DNA of 64,000 bases from VXPQ01 sp965116435 (GTDB taxonomy: Bacteria; Bacteroidota; Rhodothermia; Rhodothermales; VXPQ01), in contig OZ220686.1 in the NCBI GenBank assembly GCA_965116435.1, forward strand, positions 62,001-126,000, given 5' to 3'. This document shows positions 44,626-55,200 of this stretch, piece after piece. The notes under the pieces were generated by a model. It was not told the DNA's origin. It was given only the letters and a program-made list of their open reading frames with translations, and did no database searches. Position numbers and translations under genes: made by a program. Each line of letters begins with the position of its first letter. Positions within the stretch are counted from its first letter, which is position 1.

Positions 44626-45690
44626 ATGGCCGATTTTCCCCCTCTTCAAAACGATCTTCTGTTGCGCGCCGCCCGCGGCGAGGACACCCCGCGCGCGCCC
44701 GTCTGGATGATGCGTCAGGCCGGGCGCTATCTTCCCGAATACCGGGCCTTGCGGGCCGCATCGTCGTTTTTCGAGGCGTGCCGCACCCCCGCGCTGGTCG
44801 CCGAAATTACCGTGCAGCCGCTCGAACGGTTCGATCTGGACGCAGCGATTATTTTCTCCGACATTCTGGTGGTTCCCCAGGCCATGGGCATGGAGGTGCG
44901 CATGGAAAAGGGAATCGGCCCCGTGCTGCCCGCCCCGCTGCGCCATCCCGACGACCTGGCTCGCCTCGTCGCTCCCGACGTATCGACCGAACTGGGCTAT
45001 GTGTTCGAGGCGCTTACCGTGACGCGCCGCGCGCTGGCGGGCCGGGTGCCGCTCATCGGTTTTTGCGGCGCCCCCTGGACGCTTATGGCGTATATGATCG
45101 AAGGAGGGGGGAGCAAGCAATTCGCCCGGCCCCGCGCCTGGCTGCACCGGTACCCGGAAGCGTCGCGGGAGCTCCTGCAACGTCTTGTCGATACGCTCGC
45201 AGACTATCTGATCCGGCAGGTCGAGGCGGGCGCCCAGGCCGTGCAGGTGTTCGATTCCTGGGCGGGCCTTCTCGGCCCCGGGGAATTCGAGGCGTTTGCG
45301 CTTCCCTGTTTGCGCGATCTGGCGCAGCGTTTCAAAGAGGCGCATCCGGACGTGCCGTGCATCGTGTTCGCCCGCGGCGCGCATTATGCGCTCGAAAGCC
45401 TGGCCCGGACCGCGTACGATGTGATCGGACTCGACTGGACGATACATCCCCGCGCCGCCCGTAAGCACACCGGCCGCAAGACGTTGCAGGGGAATCTTGA
45501 CCCCGCCGTGCTGTTTGCGGAGCCCGCATCCATCCGCGCCGCCGTCCGCCGCATGCTGGAGGCCTTCGGCCCCCGACGGCATATCGCAAACCTGGGCCAC
45601 GGCATGCATCCCGATCACGACCCGGCGCGTGCCCGCGTTTTCGTAGACGCCGTGCATGAATATTCCGAAACGCTGCGCGCGGCGGAATGA
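44626..45690 (+). CDS. hemE: Uroporphyrinogen decarboxylase
   Basis: The enzyme decarboxylates uroporphyrinogen III to coproporphyrinogen III in heme synthesis. The 354-residue sequence has the family signature PVWMMRQAGRYLPEYR (Arg30, Arg34), catalytic Asp79 in IIFSDIL, 'GFCGAPWTLMAYMIEGGGSK' and 'NLGHGMHPDHDP'. ATG 44626 gives the normal N-terminus (MADFPPLQND); the frame extends upstream through a repeat element and is not used. The stop overlaps the next gene in an ATGA, starting a compact block that continues with hemF, hemH and hemL. Confidence 0.96.
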   Translation: MADFPPLQNDLLLRAARGEDTPRAPVWMMRQAGRYLPEYRALRAASSFFEACRTPALVAEITVQPLERFDLDAAIIFSDILVVPQAMGMEVRMEKGIGPVLPAPLRHPDDLARLVAPDVSTELGYVFEALTVTRRALAGRVPLIGFCGAPWTLMAYMIEGGGSKQFARPRAWLHRYPEASRELLQRLVDTLADYLIRQVEAGAQAVQVFDSWAGLLGPGEFEAFALPCLRDLAQRFKEAHPDVPCIVFARGAHYALESLARTAYDVIGLDWTIHPRAARKHTGRKTLQGNLDPAVLFAEPASIRAAVRRMLEAFGPRRHIANLGHGMHPDHDPARARVFVDAVHEYSETLRAAE

Positions 45691-46475
45691 ATCGCCTCGA
45701 TGCGCATATATCCGCTCCGGGGCACGCCGATATTCCCATTCTGTACATGGACAACCATCTGCTGGCGGTGGACAAGCCGCCCGGCTTGCTCGCGCAGCAG
45801 GACGAAACGAACGACCCGGACCTGCTCCGCCTCGGCAAACGCTACCTGAAGGAAACATTCGACAAGAAAGGCGAGGCGTTTCTGGGACTGGTGCATCGTC
45901 TGGACCGGCCTGCCTCGGGGGTGATCGTGTTGGCCCGCACCTCGAAAGCCGCCGCGCGTCTTTCGGAACAGTTCCGTCGCCGCACCCCCCACAAGGAATA
46001 TCTTGCCCTCGTGGAAGGCGTCCTGCGGGGCGACGGGACGCTTCGGCATACGCTGGCCGCCCGTCCGGGAGGCGGCGCCCGCCTTGCGCCCGCCGGAGAC
46101 GCCGCCGGCAAGGACGCCCGCCTCCAGTGGCGTTCGCTCGCCGTGCAAGACGATGCGAGTTTGCTCTGGGTGCGGCTGGAAACAGGCCGAAAACACCAGA
46201 TTCGCCTCCAGCTGGCGGCGGAGGGGCATCCCATTCTCGGGGATTTTCGGTATGGCGCTACGCGGGAACTGGACGGACGCAACCTTGCGTTGCATGCCTT
46301 CCGGCTTACGGTTACGCATCCGGTGACCAGGGAGCGCATAGGTTTTTGCGCGCCTCCGCCCGCGGCCTGGCGCGCCCGGGTTTCGGGCGCCGTCGCAAAC
46401 ATGCTTGCGCGGCCTCCGTCCGAACTCGGCCCGCAGGCTCTTGATACGAATCCGAACCCGAATACGAACCCCTGA
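45687..46475 (+). CDS. RluA-family pseudouridine synthase
   Basis: The 262-residue enzyme isomerises uridine in rRNA or tRNA. The catalytic motif is GLVHRLDRPASGV (Asp73), preceded by 'LYMDNHLLAVDKPPGLLAQ' and followed by 'RTPHKEYLALVEG' and 'TGRKHQIRLQLAAEGHPILGDFRYG'. There is no S4 domain at the N-terminus, as in RluA/TruC-type members. Its start overlaps the hemE stop. The target site cannot be assigned. The C-terminus is low-complexity (DTNPNPNTNP). Confidence 0.9.
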   Translation: MNRLDAHISAPGHADIPILYMDNHLLAVDKPPGLLAQQDETNDPDLLRLGKRYLKETFDKKGEAFLGLVHRLDRPASGVIVLARTSKAAARLSEQFRRRTPHKEYLALVEGVLRGDGTLRHTLAARPGGGARLAPAGDAAGKDARLQWRSLAVQDDASLLWVRLETGRKHQIRLQLAAEGHPILGDFRYGATRELDGRNLALHAFRLTVTHPVTRERIGFCAPPPAAWRARVSGAVANMLARPPSELGPQALDTNPNPNTNP

Positions 46476-46543
46476 CGCATTAAAGCCTCCCAAAGCGCCC
46501 CAAAGCGCCGGAAGCACCTGCACTATCCCATACCGTTTCGCGC

Positions 46544-47521
46544 ATGTCCCCGTCCCGTATCCATAAAGAGGAGCCTCTTGGCCGCCGCATGGCGGATTTC
46601 GTGCAGGAACTTCAGTGCGCGATTCGCGGCGCGCTGGAGGAACTGGACGGGCAGGCGACGTTTCGGGAGGACGCCTGGGAGCGTCCCGGCGGCGGAGGCG
46701 GGCTGTCCGCCGCGTTGGCCGGGGGGGCGTTGCTGGAAAAGGCGGGCGTGAATACGTCCGTCGTGCACGGCGAGTTGCCCGAAACGGTGTTTGCAGAGGT
46801 GTTGGACGGGCGCCCCATCGCGCCGACGCGCTCGTTTTTCGCCACGGGCCTTTCGCTGGTGCTCCATCCGAAAAATCCGTACGTACCGTCCGTCCACGCC
46901 AATTTCCGGTACTTTGCGCTGGGCGAGGATCTTTCCCGGCCGGCGGATCAATGGTTCGGGGGCGGCGCGGACCTCACCCCGTACTACCCGTTCCTCAAGG
47001 ACATACAGCATTTTCACCGAACCTGGAAGGACGTGTGCGATGCGCACGACGTAGCCGACTACGATGCGTTCCGGCGGCGGTGCGACGCCTATTTCTACCT
47101 GCCGCACCGGGAGGAAACGCGGGGCGTGGGCGGCGTTTTCTTCGATGGCTTGCGAGAAGCCCCGGAGGACACGTTTGCGTTCGTGCGCCAGGCTGGCGAA
47201 GCGTTTCTCGAAGCCTGGATTCCCCTTGCGGAACGTCGCCGCAACGAGCCGTACGGCGAACGGGAGCGGGCGTTTCAGGCGCTGCGGCGCGCGCGGTACG
47301 TAGAGTTCAATCTGCTCCACGACCGGGGCACGAAGTTCGGCATAGACACCGGCGGACGAACGGAAAGCATTCTGATGAGTTTGCCGCCCATGGCCCGGTG
47401 GGAATACGGCTGGGCGCCCGATCCGGGCACGGACGAAAGCCGCCTCGAATGGTTTCTGAACCCGAAGGATTGGCTCTCCCTCGCGCCCTTCAACGCGCCG
47501 CCGCCCGCCCGGCGGCCCTGA
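46544..47521 (+). CDS. hemF: Oxygen-dependent coproporphyrinogen III oxidase
   Basis: The enzyme converts coproporphyrinogen III to protoporphyrinogen IX with O2. The 325-residue protein shows the HemF signatures 'WERPGGGGGLSAALAGGALLEKAGVNTSVVHGELPE', 'HPKNPYVPSVHANFRYF', 'WFGGGADLTPYYP' and 'YVEFNLLHDRGTKFGIDTGGRTESILMSLPP'. Presence of the oxygen-dependent form indicates an aerobic organism. It lies 68 bp after the RluA gene and 131 bp before hemH. Confidence 0.96.
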   Translation: MSPSRIHKEEPLGRRMADFVQELQCAIRGALEELDGQATFREDAWERPGGGGGLSAALAGGALLEKAGVNTSVVHGELPETVFAEVLDGRPIAPTRSFFATGLSLVLHPKNPYVPSVHANFRYFALGEDLSRPADQWFGGGADLTPYYPFLKDIQHFHRTWKDVCDAHDVADYDAFRRRCDAYFYLPHREETRGVGGVFFDGLREAPEDTFAFVRQAGEAFLEAWIPLAERRRNEPYGERERAFQALRRARYVEFNLLHDRGTKFGIDTGGRTESILMSLPPMARWEYGWAPDPGTDESRLEWFLNPKDWLSLAPFNAPPPARRP

Positions 47522-47652
47522 ATCAAGGCGTCAGGGCATCCGGGATCCTGAATTCGTGCATCCTTATTAGAAAGTTCAACATACAAACGAAACTGCAATA
47601 GTATTTTATCCGAATAAGGAAGCGCCCCTGCTGTCGTATCTCACGTTCCCCC

Positions 47653-48951
47653 ATGACGCCGCGCGAATTTCTTAAAAGATATTCCTGGGACCGCCGTCTC
47701 GTAACGGGGGCGTTTTTCCCGTCCGATTCGCTCAGGATTGCGCGGGGCGATACGGTGGGCGTCGTGCTGTTCAATCTGGGCGGCCCGGAAAAACAGGAAG
47801 ATGTTGCTCCGTTTTTGTACAACCTGTTCATGGATCCTGCCATTATCGATATTCCGGTGGGCGGATGGCTGCGGCACGCGCTGTGTCGCCTTATTTCCAG
47901 CCGCCGCTCCAGGAAGGTGGGCAAGGATTACGAGGCGATCGGGGGCGGGTCCCCCATCAACCGGCTGACGCGCGAGCAAGCGCGGGCGCTCGAAGAACGT
48001 CTGATGCGGGATTACGGGCGGGCGGAAGGCGTCGTGTTCCGGACCTATCCGGCCATGCGCTACTGGCGTCCCTTCAGCGAGGAGGCCGCCGAAAAAATGC
48101 AACGCGACGGGGTGAACAAAGTGGTGCTGTTGCCGCTGTATCCGCAGTATTCCAAGACCACCACAGGGGCTTCGCTGGCGTACTGGCATGCGCTGCAGGA
48201 CGTCGGGGAAATACCGACCTGGGAGACCACGTCGGTGTTCGAATACGCGGGGCACCCGGCGTACGTGCAGGCTGTTTCCGAACGGATCGACGAGGCGCTT
48301 CAGCGTTTTCACCGGTCCGAGCGCAGCGGCGCGCATTTGCTTTTTAGCGCGCACGGCACGCCGCTCCGGGAAATGAAGGAGCGGCGCGATCCCTATTGCT
48401 GTCTGATCCATTCGACGGTGGACCGGGTGATGGCGCACCGCAAATTCGATTATCCCTACCATGTTTCGTTTCAGAGCAAGGTTGGCCCCATGGAATGGCT
48501 TACGCCGAGCACGGTCGACAAAGTCGGGGAACTGGGCCGGGAAGGCGTGGCCTCCCTCGTCGTGGTCCCGATCGCTTTTGTAACGGATCATATAGAAACG
48601 GCCTTTGAACTGGACGTGGAATTGCGCGAAGATGCGGAAGCGGCGGGCATCCGTCAGTTCGAGGTCATGTCGGGCCTGAATTGTCACCCGCTTTTCATGA
48701 AAGCGCTGTCGGAAGCGGTGGTTTCGCAACTGGCCTTTGGGCCGGCGACGAACGCGTCCCGTCCGGCCCCCGCGCCCGATGCGCCGTCCGGCGTTGGGGA
48801 TGTTTCGCGCAAGGATCGCGCGTTATGCCCGCTGCCTGTGTCTCCCCGGCCTGCCGAGCGGCGTACGCGGTGCGGGCAATGCGAGGTGATCGCCGAGGCC
48901 AGGAGATGGGGTGCGCCTGCGCCCCCGCTGGCTTCGGAAGCTTCCGCATAA
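47653..48951 (+). CDS. hemH: Ferrochelatase with Cys-containing C-terminal extension
   Basis: The enzyme inserts Fe2+ into protoporphyrin IX. The 432-residue protein has the core motifs 'VGVVLFNLGGPEKQEDVAPFLYNLF', 'GGGSPINRLTREQA', 'LLFSAHGTPLRE' (catalytic His) and 'PIAFVTDHIETAFELDVE'. The conserved core ends near residue 345. The remaining ~75 residues are Pro/Ala-rich and contain TRCGQCEV, a CxxC pair, plus one further Cys. With NCHP in the core this could form an iron-sulfur or metal site as in some [2Fe-2S] ferrochelatases, but the spacing is unusual. Confidence 0.93.
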   Translation: MTPREFLKRYSWDRRLVTGAFFPSDSLRIARGDTVGVVLFNLGGPEKQEDVAPFLYNLFMDPAIIDIPVGGWLRHALCRLISSRRSRKVGKDYEAIGGGSPINRLTREQARALEERLMRDYGRAEGVVFRTYPAMRYWRPFSEEAAEKMQRDGVNKVVLLPLYPQYSKTTTGASLAYWHALQDVGEIPTWETTSVFEYAGHPAYVQAVSERIDEALQRFHRSERSGAHLLFSAHGTPLREMKERRDPYCCLIHSTVDRVMAHRKFDYPYHVSFQSKVGPMEWLTPSTVDKVGELGREGVASLVVVPIAFVTDHIETAFELDVELREDAEAAGIRQFEVMSGLNCHPLFMKALSEAVVSQLAFGPATNASRPAPAPDAPSGVGDVSRKDRALCPLPVSPRPAERRTRCGQCEVIAEARRWGAPAPPLASEASA

Positions 48952-49007
48952 ACCCGTTTTTTGCATCTTTTTCCGTCCTTTTTCCAAGACAGCCCGGTCA
49001 GGTTGCC

Positions 49008-50297
49008 ATGTCCGAATCCAGTGTGGCGCTATACGAAAGGGCCCAGCGCGTTATTCCGGGCGGCGTACATTCGCCGGTGCGGGCTTTTGGAGCCGTAGGG
49101 GGTACGCCCCTTTTCTTGCGAAGCGCTTCGGGGGCCTGGGTCGAGGACGAGGACGGACGCCGCTACATAGATTACGTGGGGTCGTGGGGGCCGATGCTTT
49201 TCGGCCATGCGGATCCGTCGATCGTGGCGGCGGTGGCGGAAACGGCGCCGCGGTCTACCTCCTTTGGCGCGCCGACCCGGCTCGAAGTCGAGATGGCCGA
49301 GCTGGTTGTGCAGCTGGTGCCTTCCCTCGAAATGGTGCGCATGGTGAATTCCGGCACGGAAGCAACCATGAGCGCCGTCCGGCTTGCGCGCGGGTTTACG
49401 GGGCGCGACAAGGTGGTGAAGTTCGAGGGGAATTATCACGGGCATGCCGATTTTTTTCTTGCGGCGGCAGGGAGCGGCGTCGCTACGTTCGGGCATCCCG
49501 GTTCGCCCGGCGTACCGCCTGCTGCGATCCGGGACACACTGCTGGCCCGGTATAACGATGCGGCCAGCGTAGCCCGGCTGTTCGAAGCGCATGGAGACGA
49601 CATCGCCTGCGTGATTGTGGAGCCTGTGGCGGGCAACATGGGGTGCGTACCGCCCGAGCCGGGGTTCCTCGAAACGCTTCGCAGCCTGTGCGCGGAACGG
49701 GGGGCCTTGCTCGTGTTCGACGAAGTAATGACCGGGTTTCGCGTAGCCCCGGGAGGCGCCCAGGCGCGCTACGGGGTGCTTCCCGACCTGACCACGCTGG
49801 GCAAGGTGCTGGGCGGCGGGTTGCCTGCGGGCGCCTACGGGGGGCGGCGCGACGTCATGGAGCATCTGGCTCCGTCCGGCCCCGTCTATCAGGCGGGCAC
49901 GCTTTCCGGGAATCCGCTCGCCATGGCGGCGGGGCAGGCGGCGCTCACGCACATTGTGCACGACGCTGCGCTGTACGACCGGCTGGAAGCACTGGGGCAT
50001 GCCTTGGAAGAAGGGGTCCGCAAGAACCTTCGGGACCTGGGCCTGGACTATTGCTTCACGCGCGTCGGAGCCATGGGGTGCCTGTTCTTTACGCCGCGTC
50101 GCGTAACGGACTTCGAAGGCGCCCGCTCCTCGGATACGAAGCGGTACGCGCAGTATTTTCACGCCATGCTGAAGCGGGGGATTTATCTTCCTCCGTCGCA
50201 GTTCGAGGCGTTTTTCCTGTCGTCGGCGCACGGCGACGACGAAATCGAGCACACGCTTGCGGCCCAGCGCGAGGCCCTTGCGGAAATTCATTCATGA
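49008..50297 (+). CDS. hemL: Glutamate-1-semialdehyde 2,1-aminomutase
   Basis: This PLP enzyme makes 5-aminolevulinate from glutamate-1-semialdehyde. The 429-residue protein has 'RVIPGGVHSPVRAFGAVGGTP', 'MVNSGTEATMSAVRLARG', 'VVKFEGNYHGHAD', 'VFDEVMTGFR' and the PLP Lys266 in LTTLGKVLGGG. ATG 49008 fits the family start (MSESSVALYERAQ); the longer frame from 48681 is the tail of hemH in another frame. The stop overlaps the next gene by ATGA. No hemA, hemB, hemC or hemD lies in the window. Confidence 0.96.
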   Translation: MSESSVALYERAQRVIPGGVHSPVRAFGAVGGTPLFLRSASGAWVEDEDGRRYIDYVGSWGPMLFGHADPSIVAAVAETAPRSTSFGAPTRLEVEMAELVVQLVPSLEMVRMVNSGTEATMSAVRLARGFTGRDKVVKFEGNYHGHADFFLAAAGSGVATFGHPGSPGVPPAAIRDTLLARYNDAASVARLFEAHGDDIACVIVEPVAGNMGCVPPEPGFLETLRSLCAERGALLVFDEVMTGFRVAPGGAQARYGVLPDLTTLGKVLGGGLPAGAYGGRRDVMEHLAPSGPVYQAGTLSGNPLAMAAGQAALTHIVHDAALYDRLEALGHALEEGVRKNLRDLGLDYCFTRVGAMGCLFFTPRRVTDFEGARSSDTKRYAQYFHAMLKRGIYLPPSQFEAFFLSSAHGDDEIEHTLAAQREALAEIHS

Positions 50298-52233
50298 GGA
50301 TCGCCTCCTCTAACTCCACAAAGACTATGCGACAGGCCATCGGCGCTTCCGGTTCGAACACGCAACCGGAGCGCGTCCCCGTCGAAATTTTTGACAATCC
50401 CGGCGCGCTCGCTCGACAGGCCGCAGGCCGCATCGCCGAGCTGATCCGGGCGCGCCAGGCCGCCGGCGAGCAATTCGTGCTGGGCCTTCCCAGTGGCTCC
50501 ACGCCCATCGGAGTCTATCAGGAACTGATTCGGATGCACCGGGAAGAAGGGCTGACTTTTCCGGGGTGGCCACGTTCAGCCTCGACGAATATTATCCCAT
50601 CAAGCCGGACAGCGTACAGAGTTACTACCGGTTCATGCGGGAAAATTTTTTCGACCACGTGAACATTCCGGACGAGCATATTCATGCGCCGGACGGCTCG
50701 CTTCCCGAAGAGGAGGCGATCGCCTTTTGCCAACGGTACGAAGAGGCCATCGAGGCGGCGGGCGGGTTCGATTTGCTGCTTCTGGGGATTGGCCGCAGCG
50801 GGCACATCGGGTTCAACGAACCGGGTTCCGGCCCCGAAACGTCCGCCCGCCTCATCGTGATCGACGAAATTACCCGCAAGGACGCCGCCTCCGATTTTTT
50901 CGGGGAAGAAAACGTGCCTCGGCAAGGCGTTACGATCGGCGTGCGCTCGCTGCTGGCGGCGCGCGAAATCATCCTGCTCGCCACCGGAGAACACAAGGCG
51001 TCCATCGTGCGCCGCGCGGTCGAAGAAGCGCCCAATCTGCAAGTCACCGCCAGTTATTTGCAGGAGCACGCGAACGCGGTCTTTTATCTGGATAGCGCGG
51101 CGGCCGGGGCGCTTGTCCGGGCGAAAACGCCCTGGCTGGCCGGCTCCGTATCCTGGGACCGGGACATGGCGAAGCGCGCCGTGATCTGGCTGAGCGAACA
51201 GCTGGAGAAGGCCATTCTGACGCTGGACGAATCGGACTTCTACCGGCATAACCTGCACGAGCTGGTCTATGCGTACGGCAACGTAGACAATCTGTGCCGC
51301 ACGGTGTTCGAAGACCTGCGCAAACGGATCACCTATCCGGACGACCTCATCTCGAATCAATCGGTGATCGTGTTCAGCCCGCATCCGGACGACGACGTGA
51401 TTTCCATGGGCGGGATGCTGGACAAACTGGTGACCAACCAGAACGAGGTCGTCGTAGCGTACATGACGAACGGCTCCGTGGCTGTGTTCGACGCCGACGT
51501 GCGCCGCTATCTGCAGTTCCTTGAATTCAGCCGGGATACGCTGGGCTTGCAGGACGGAGCGTGTCCGGATTTTGAAAAACGATGCGAGGATATCCTGCGG
51601 TTTCTGGAGAACAAGGCCCCTGGCGAGGTGGACACCGAGGATATACGCGCCATCAAAGCGAACATTCGCTATGCCGAAGCCATCGAGGCCATTGAGGTGA
51701 TGGGTCTTGGCAAGAAGAATGCGCGTTTCCTGGACATGCCGTTTTACAAGACGGGACGGGTGCGAAAGGACCCGGTCGGCCCGGCGGACGAGCAGGCCGT
51801 ACTGGATTTGCTGGAGGAAATTCGCCCGGACCATATCTTCGTAGCCGGGGACCTGTCCGATCCGCACGGAACGCATCGCATGTGCTACGAAGCGATCGGG
51901 GAGGCCTATCGGGCGTATACGGCGCGCCGCGGGGAAGCGCGCGATTTTCGCAAGCCGCTCATCTGGTTATACCGGGGCGCCTGGCAGGAATGGGATATTC
52001 ACATGGCCGATGTGTTCCTGCCCCTGTCCAAGGCGGACCTCGACCGCAAGGTCGAATCCATTTACAAGCACGAGAGCCAGAAAGACCGCGCGATGTTTCC
52101 GGGGGCCTACGACGAACGCGAATTCTGGCAGCGCGCCCGGGATCGGAATACGAATACGGCCCGCGCCCTGAACAAACTGGGCCTGCCCGAATTTTACGCC
52201 GCCGAGGCGTACGTCACGACATTCGATCTGTAA
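50294..52233 (+). CDS. nagB: Glucosamine-6-phosphate deaminase fused to PIG-L/LmbE domain, one-base frameshift
   Basis: The N-part (50294 to about 50565) encodes 'EQFVLGLPSGSTPIGVYQELIRMHREEGLTF'. The next frame continues from 'VATFSLDEYYPI' with 'LGIGRSGHIGFNEPGS' of NagB and then a PIG-L deacetylase domain ('IVFSPHPDDDVISMGGML' and 'DLSDPHGTHRM'). The two frames join if one G is added to GGGG at 50563-50566 (reading LTFPGVATFS). The total of 1940 nt is one short of a multiple of three, giving about 646 residues when repaired. That matches the known NagB-PIG-L fusions of Bacteroidota. The enzyme would deaminate glucosamine-6-phosphate. Real mutation versus homopolymer read error cannot be told apart here. 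Confidence 0.88.
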
Positions 52234-52278
52234 GGACCGCCTGCCCCGCCAGGTCCGAAAGCGCGAGGCATGCGGCCG

Positions 52279-55200
52279 TTATTCGCCCGATGCAATGTCG
52301 TCTTCGGACGCGCTGTCGTCCTCGTTCTCGTTCTCCTGATTCTCCTCGTTCTCTTCGTTCGGGCGCCCCATGAGGCGATAGAAGAGGCGGCCCCAGGTCG
52401 AGAATCCCGTCGTATACGAAAAGCCCGCCCCGGTGGTGTTGGCGCTGTTGTCCGCCTCTGCGCCAAGCAGGAGGCCGTCCTCCTTTCGGTAGAACACATC
52501 CATGGATATGTGCGGCCCCAGGCGCACTTCCACCACGAATTCTTCCAGCCCGTTTCGTTGTCGGGTCTGGTCGTTGTTCACCACGCCCTCTCCCCGGATG
52601 ATGAGCCGTTCGTCGAGCAATTGCAGGGCCACGCCAAGGGCTACGCCAAGGTCCTGGGCGTTTTCTCCATGCACGTTCAGGTCGAGTTCCACGCCCGGAA
52701 AGGCGTTGTTGATATACCGGTTGAGTTGGCCGGCGAGCAGTTGCGAGACGCTGTGGACCGCGAGGGCTTCGCCGCTTGTTCTCGTCAGGGGGCGTTCCTC
52801 GACCAGCAAAAACGAATTCGTAAGGAGTACGCTGGTGGCGTACTGGGCGGCGCGCTCCGGCTGATTGAGGAGTGCCTCCAGGCCTTCGTAGTTGCCTATG
52901 TAGCTGCGCTTTTCCCGGTCCACGGAGAGCCTCAGGTCAATGATAGGCGTCGTCACGCGACCGCTTACGCCCAATTGTATGACGAGGGGAATGAGCTGGC
53001 GCTGCTGGGCGCTGAACCCCAGTCCTTCCGGGGACGCGCGCGTCCGGTACGAGGCCGTGATATCCATCTCGGCGTTGAGCGGATCGCCGTCCCAGGAGAT
53101 GACGCCGCTGTCTATGACGAATCGGCGGGAGAATCCGGCGGCCGTAAACAGATAGTCTCCCGAGCTGACGTTGAATCCGCCGAACGTAAAGAATTCGCCT
53201 TCGACGCGCCCCAGTTGCACGCGTCCGTTCCCCTGTGCGGTGATGACGTCGCCGAGTAGCGGGTCGATGACAAGGTGTACGGTGGTGCCTTCCGGGCTCA
53301 GGATGTTGATGTCCATGATCAGCCCGTCCACGAAGGGCCGTTCGCCGACGGCGCGTTCTGCGCGCCGCCCCGCGCGCGACGGATCGCCGCCGAGGGGGAT
53401 ATATTCTGTCGAATCCGCGAATACGATAAATCCGGTATCCATGTTTTCTGCGGTTTCGGCCACCGGAATGTAGAGTTCGCTGCCCGAGGTCGTCCGTAAT
53501 TCGCTGGAGGCAAGCAGTGCGTTGGAAGCCGGTCCCCTGAGTTCTATGTCGCCGGAGGCCCAGATACGTCCGTAGAAAGGCAATTCCCGCGAATTGCGCA
53601 CATTCATGATATTGAGTCGGTCCAGCGTGCCTTCCAGATCGAACGCCAGAAATCGATACTCGTTGAACAGGATGGATCCGCCTACGATAGCGGTGCCTCT
53701 GCGGGTATCCGACAGGTTCAGGTTGGCGAGGTGAACGCCCCGTTTGTCCACGACCAGCGGGCCGTTTGCTTCAAAGGCGAGCTGGAATTCCGGAACCCGA
53801 AACCGCACCGCGTGCAACGCAAGGTCCGCATGGAAGATCGGTCTTGAAAAATCTCCCCCGATATGTCCGCTTCCGTTGACGTACCCGGTTACGTTCGCAA
53901 TGGCTTTGCTGAACAGGTGTTCAAAGAAAAATGCATTCGCTTGCCGGATGCGCACATTCAGGTCCAGGGCGCCCGGATTCCTCGTTTGGGACGCGTTTTG
54001 CGGGCCGGGAAGTCGAAAAACGCCGTGCACGGTCAGGTCGTTCTGGTCGGGCAGGAGTTCGCCGTCGCCGGACGCCGAGGGAGCAAGGCGGGCTTGCAGG
54101 GCAATGTTCGGCGAGCCCGGGATGTAGCGGCTGTCCAGGGACAGGTAGCCCAGCGGCTGCCCCCGGAACGTCAGGGCGTCCACGAAAACCTGGCCCGTGA
54201 GTTCGGGGTTTCGTCCCCAGCCCGTAAAGGCGATCTGCCCCCCGAGTTGCCCATCGACGGCGTCGCGCAAGCCGGTCAGTTCGCCCACATGTTGCATGCG
54301 AATTGCTTCCGCATGGACGAACAGCGTGTCCTGCGGCGCCGCGGAGAGCGTGCCGGTAATATGCAGCCCCTCTGCATCCGAAAGGAGGCTGTCCTCGCGG
54401 GCGATGCGGATATCGGGAATGTGAATCGCTTCCATGTAGAAGTCGACGACCCGGTTCCCGGTGGCGGTCCATACCTGATTTTTGGCGCCGACCCGGAGGT
54501 GCTCGATAAACAGGCGGTTGCGGTCGGGCAACATATCCATGCGGGCGCGCAAGCGTAGCGGCTCCGTAGCGCCGGGCATGCTGGCCTCCGCCGCAATGCC
54601 GAACGCCCTGTTTTCGAAGTGGCTGTCGATGGAGGCCTGTCCCACACGGCGGCCCTGGATGCGCATATCCCGAACCGTTGCCGACAGGGCGGATCGCAAG
54701 GTGCGCGCAATGGCGTTGGGGTCGCGGCTTTCTGCGGACAAGGCGCTTTCCATGCCATAGATCAGGAGCTCGTCGGTCCGCAGCGAATCGGCCTGGACCT
54801 GCATGTCGAGGTCGAATCGGTCGGGCGCCAGCAGGAGGCGGCCTTCTGCGCGCAGATCGGTATGCACCACAGGGAGGCCCGGCCACAGCGCGGCCAGAAT
54901 GTCCGAACGCAGCATATGCGCCTGTATGTCCAGCTGCCTTGCGTGCAGGCTGTCCACCGTGCGGCTTCCGGTGCGTGGGGCCAAACGGGGCTCGGCTGTT
55001 TTTCCGGCGGTCGTACGGTATGGCTTCGATATTTCGTTCGCGGCCTCGCGGGCAATGGCTTCGCCCCAGCGCCGCGCCAGCCGGAGGACCGGTTGCAGGG
55101 CCACGTCGCCCGTAATCTGCACGTCCGCTATATCCCCGGTCAGCGCAATGTGGGACGCTTCGGGACGGCCTGTGCTGTCTTGCCGGATCGACAACGAGGA

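Noticed and set aside
48681..49007. Upstream part of the hemL frame as coding
   Set aside because: It overlaps the hemH tail in another frame; the known HemL N-terminus starts at 49008.
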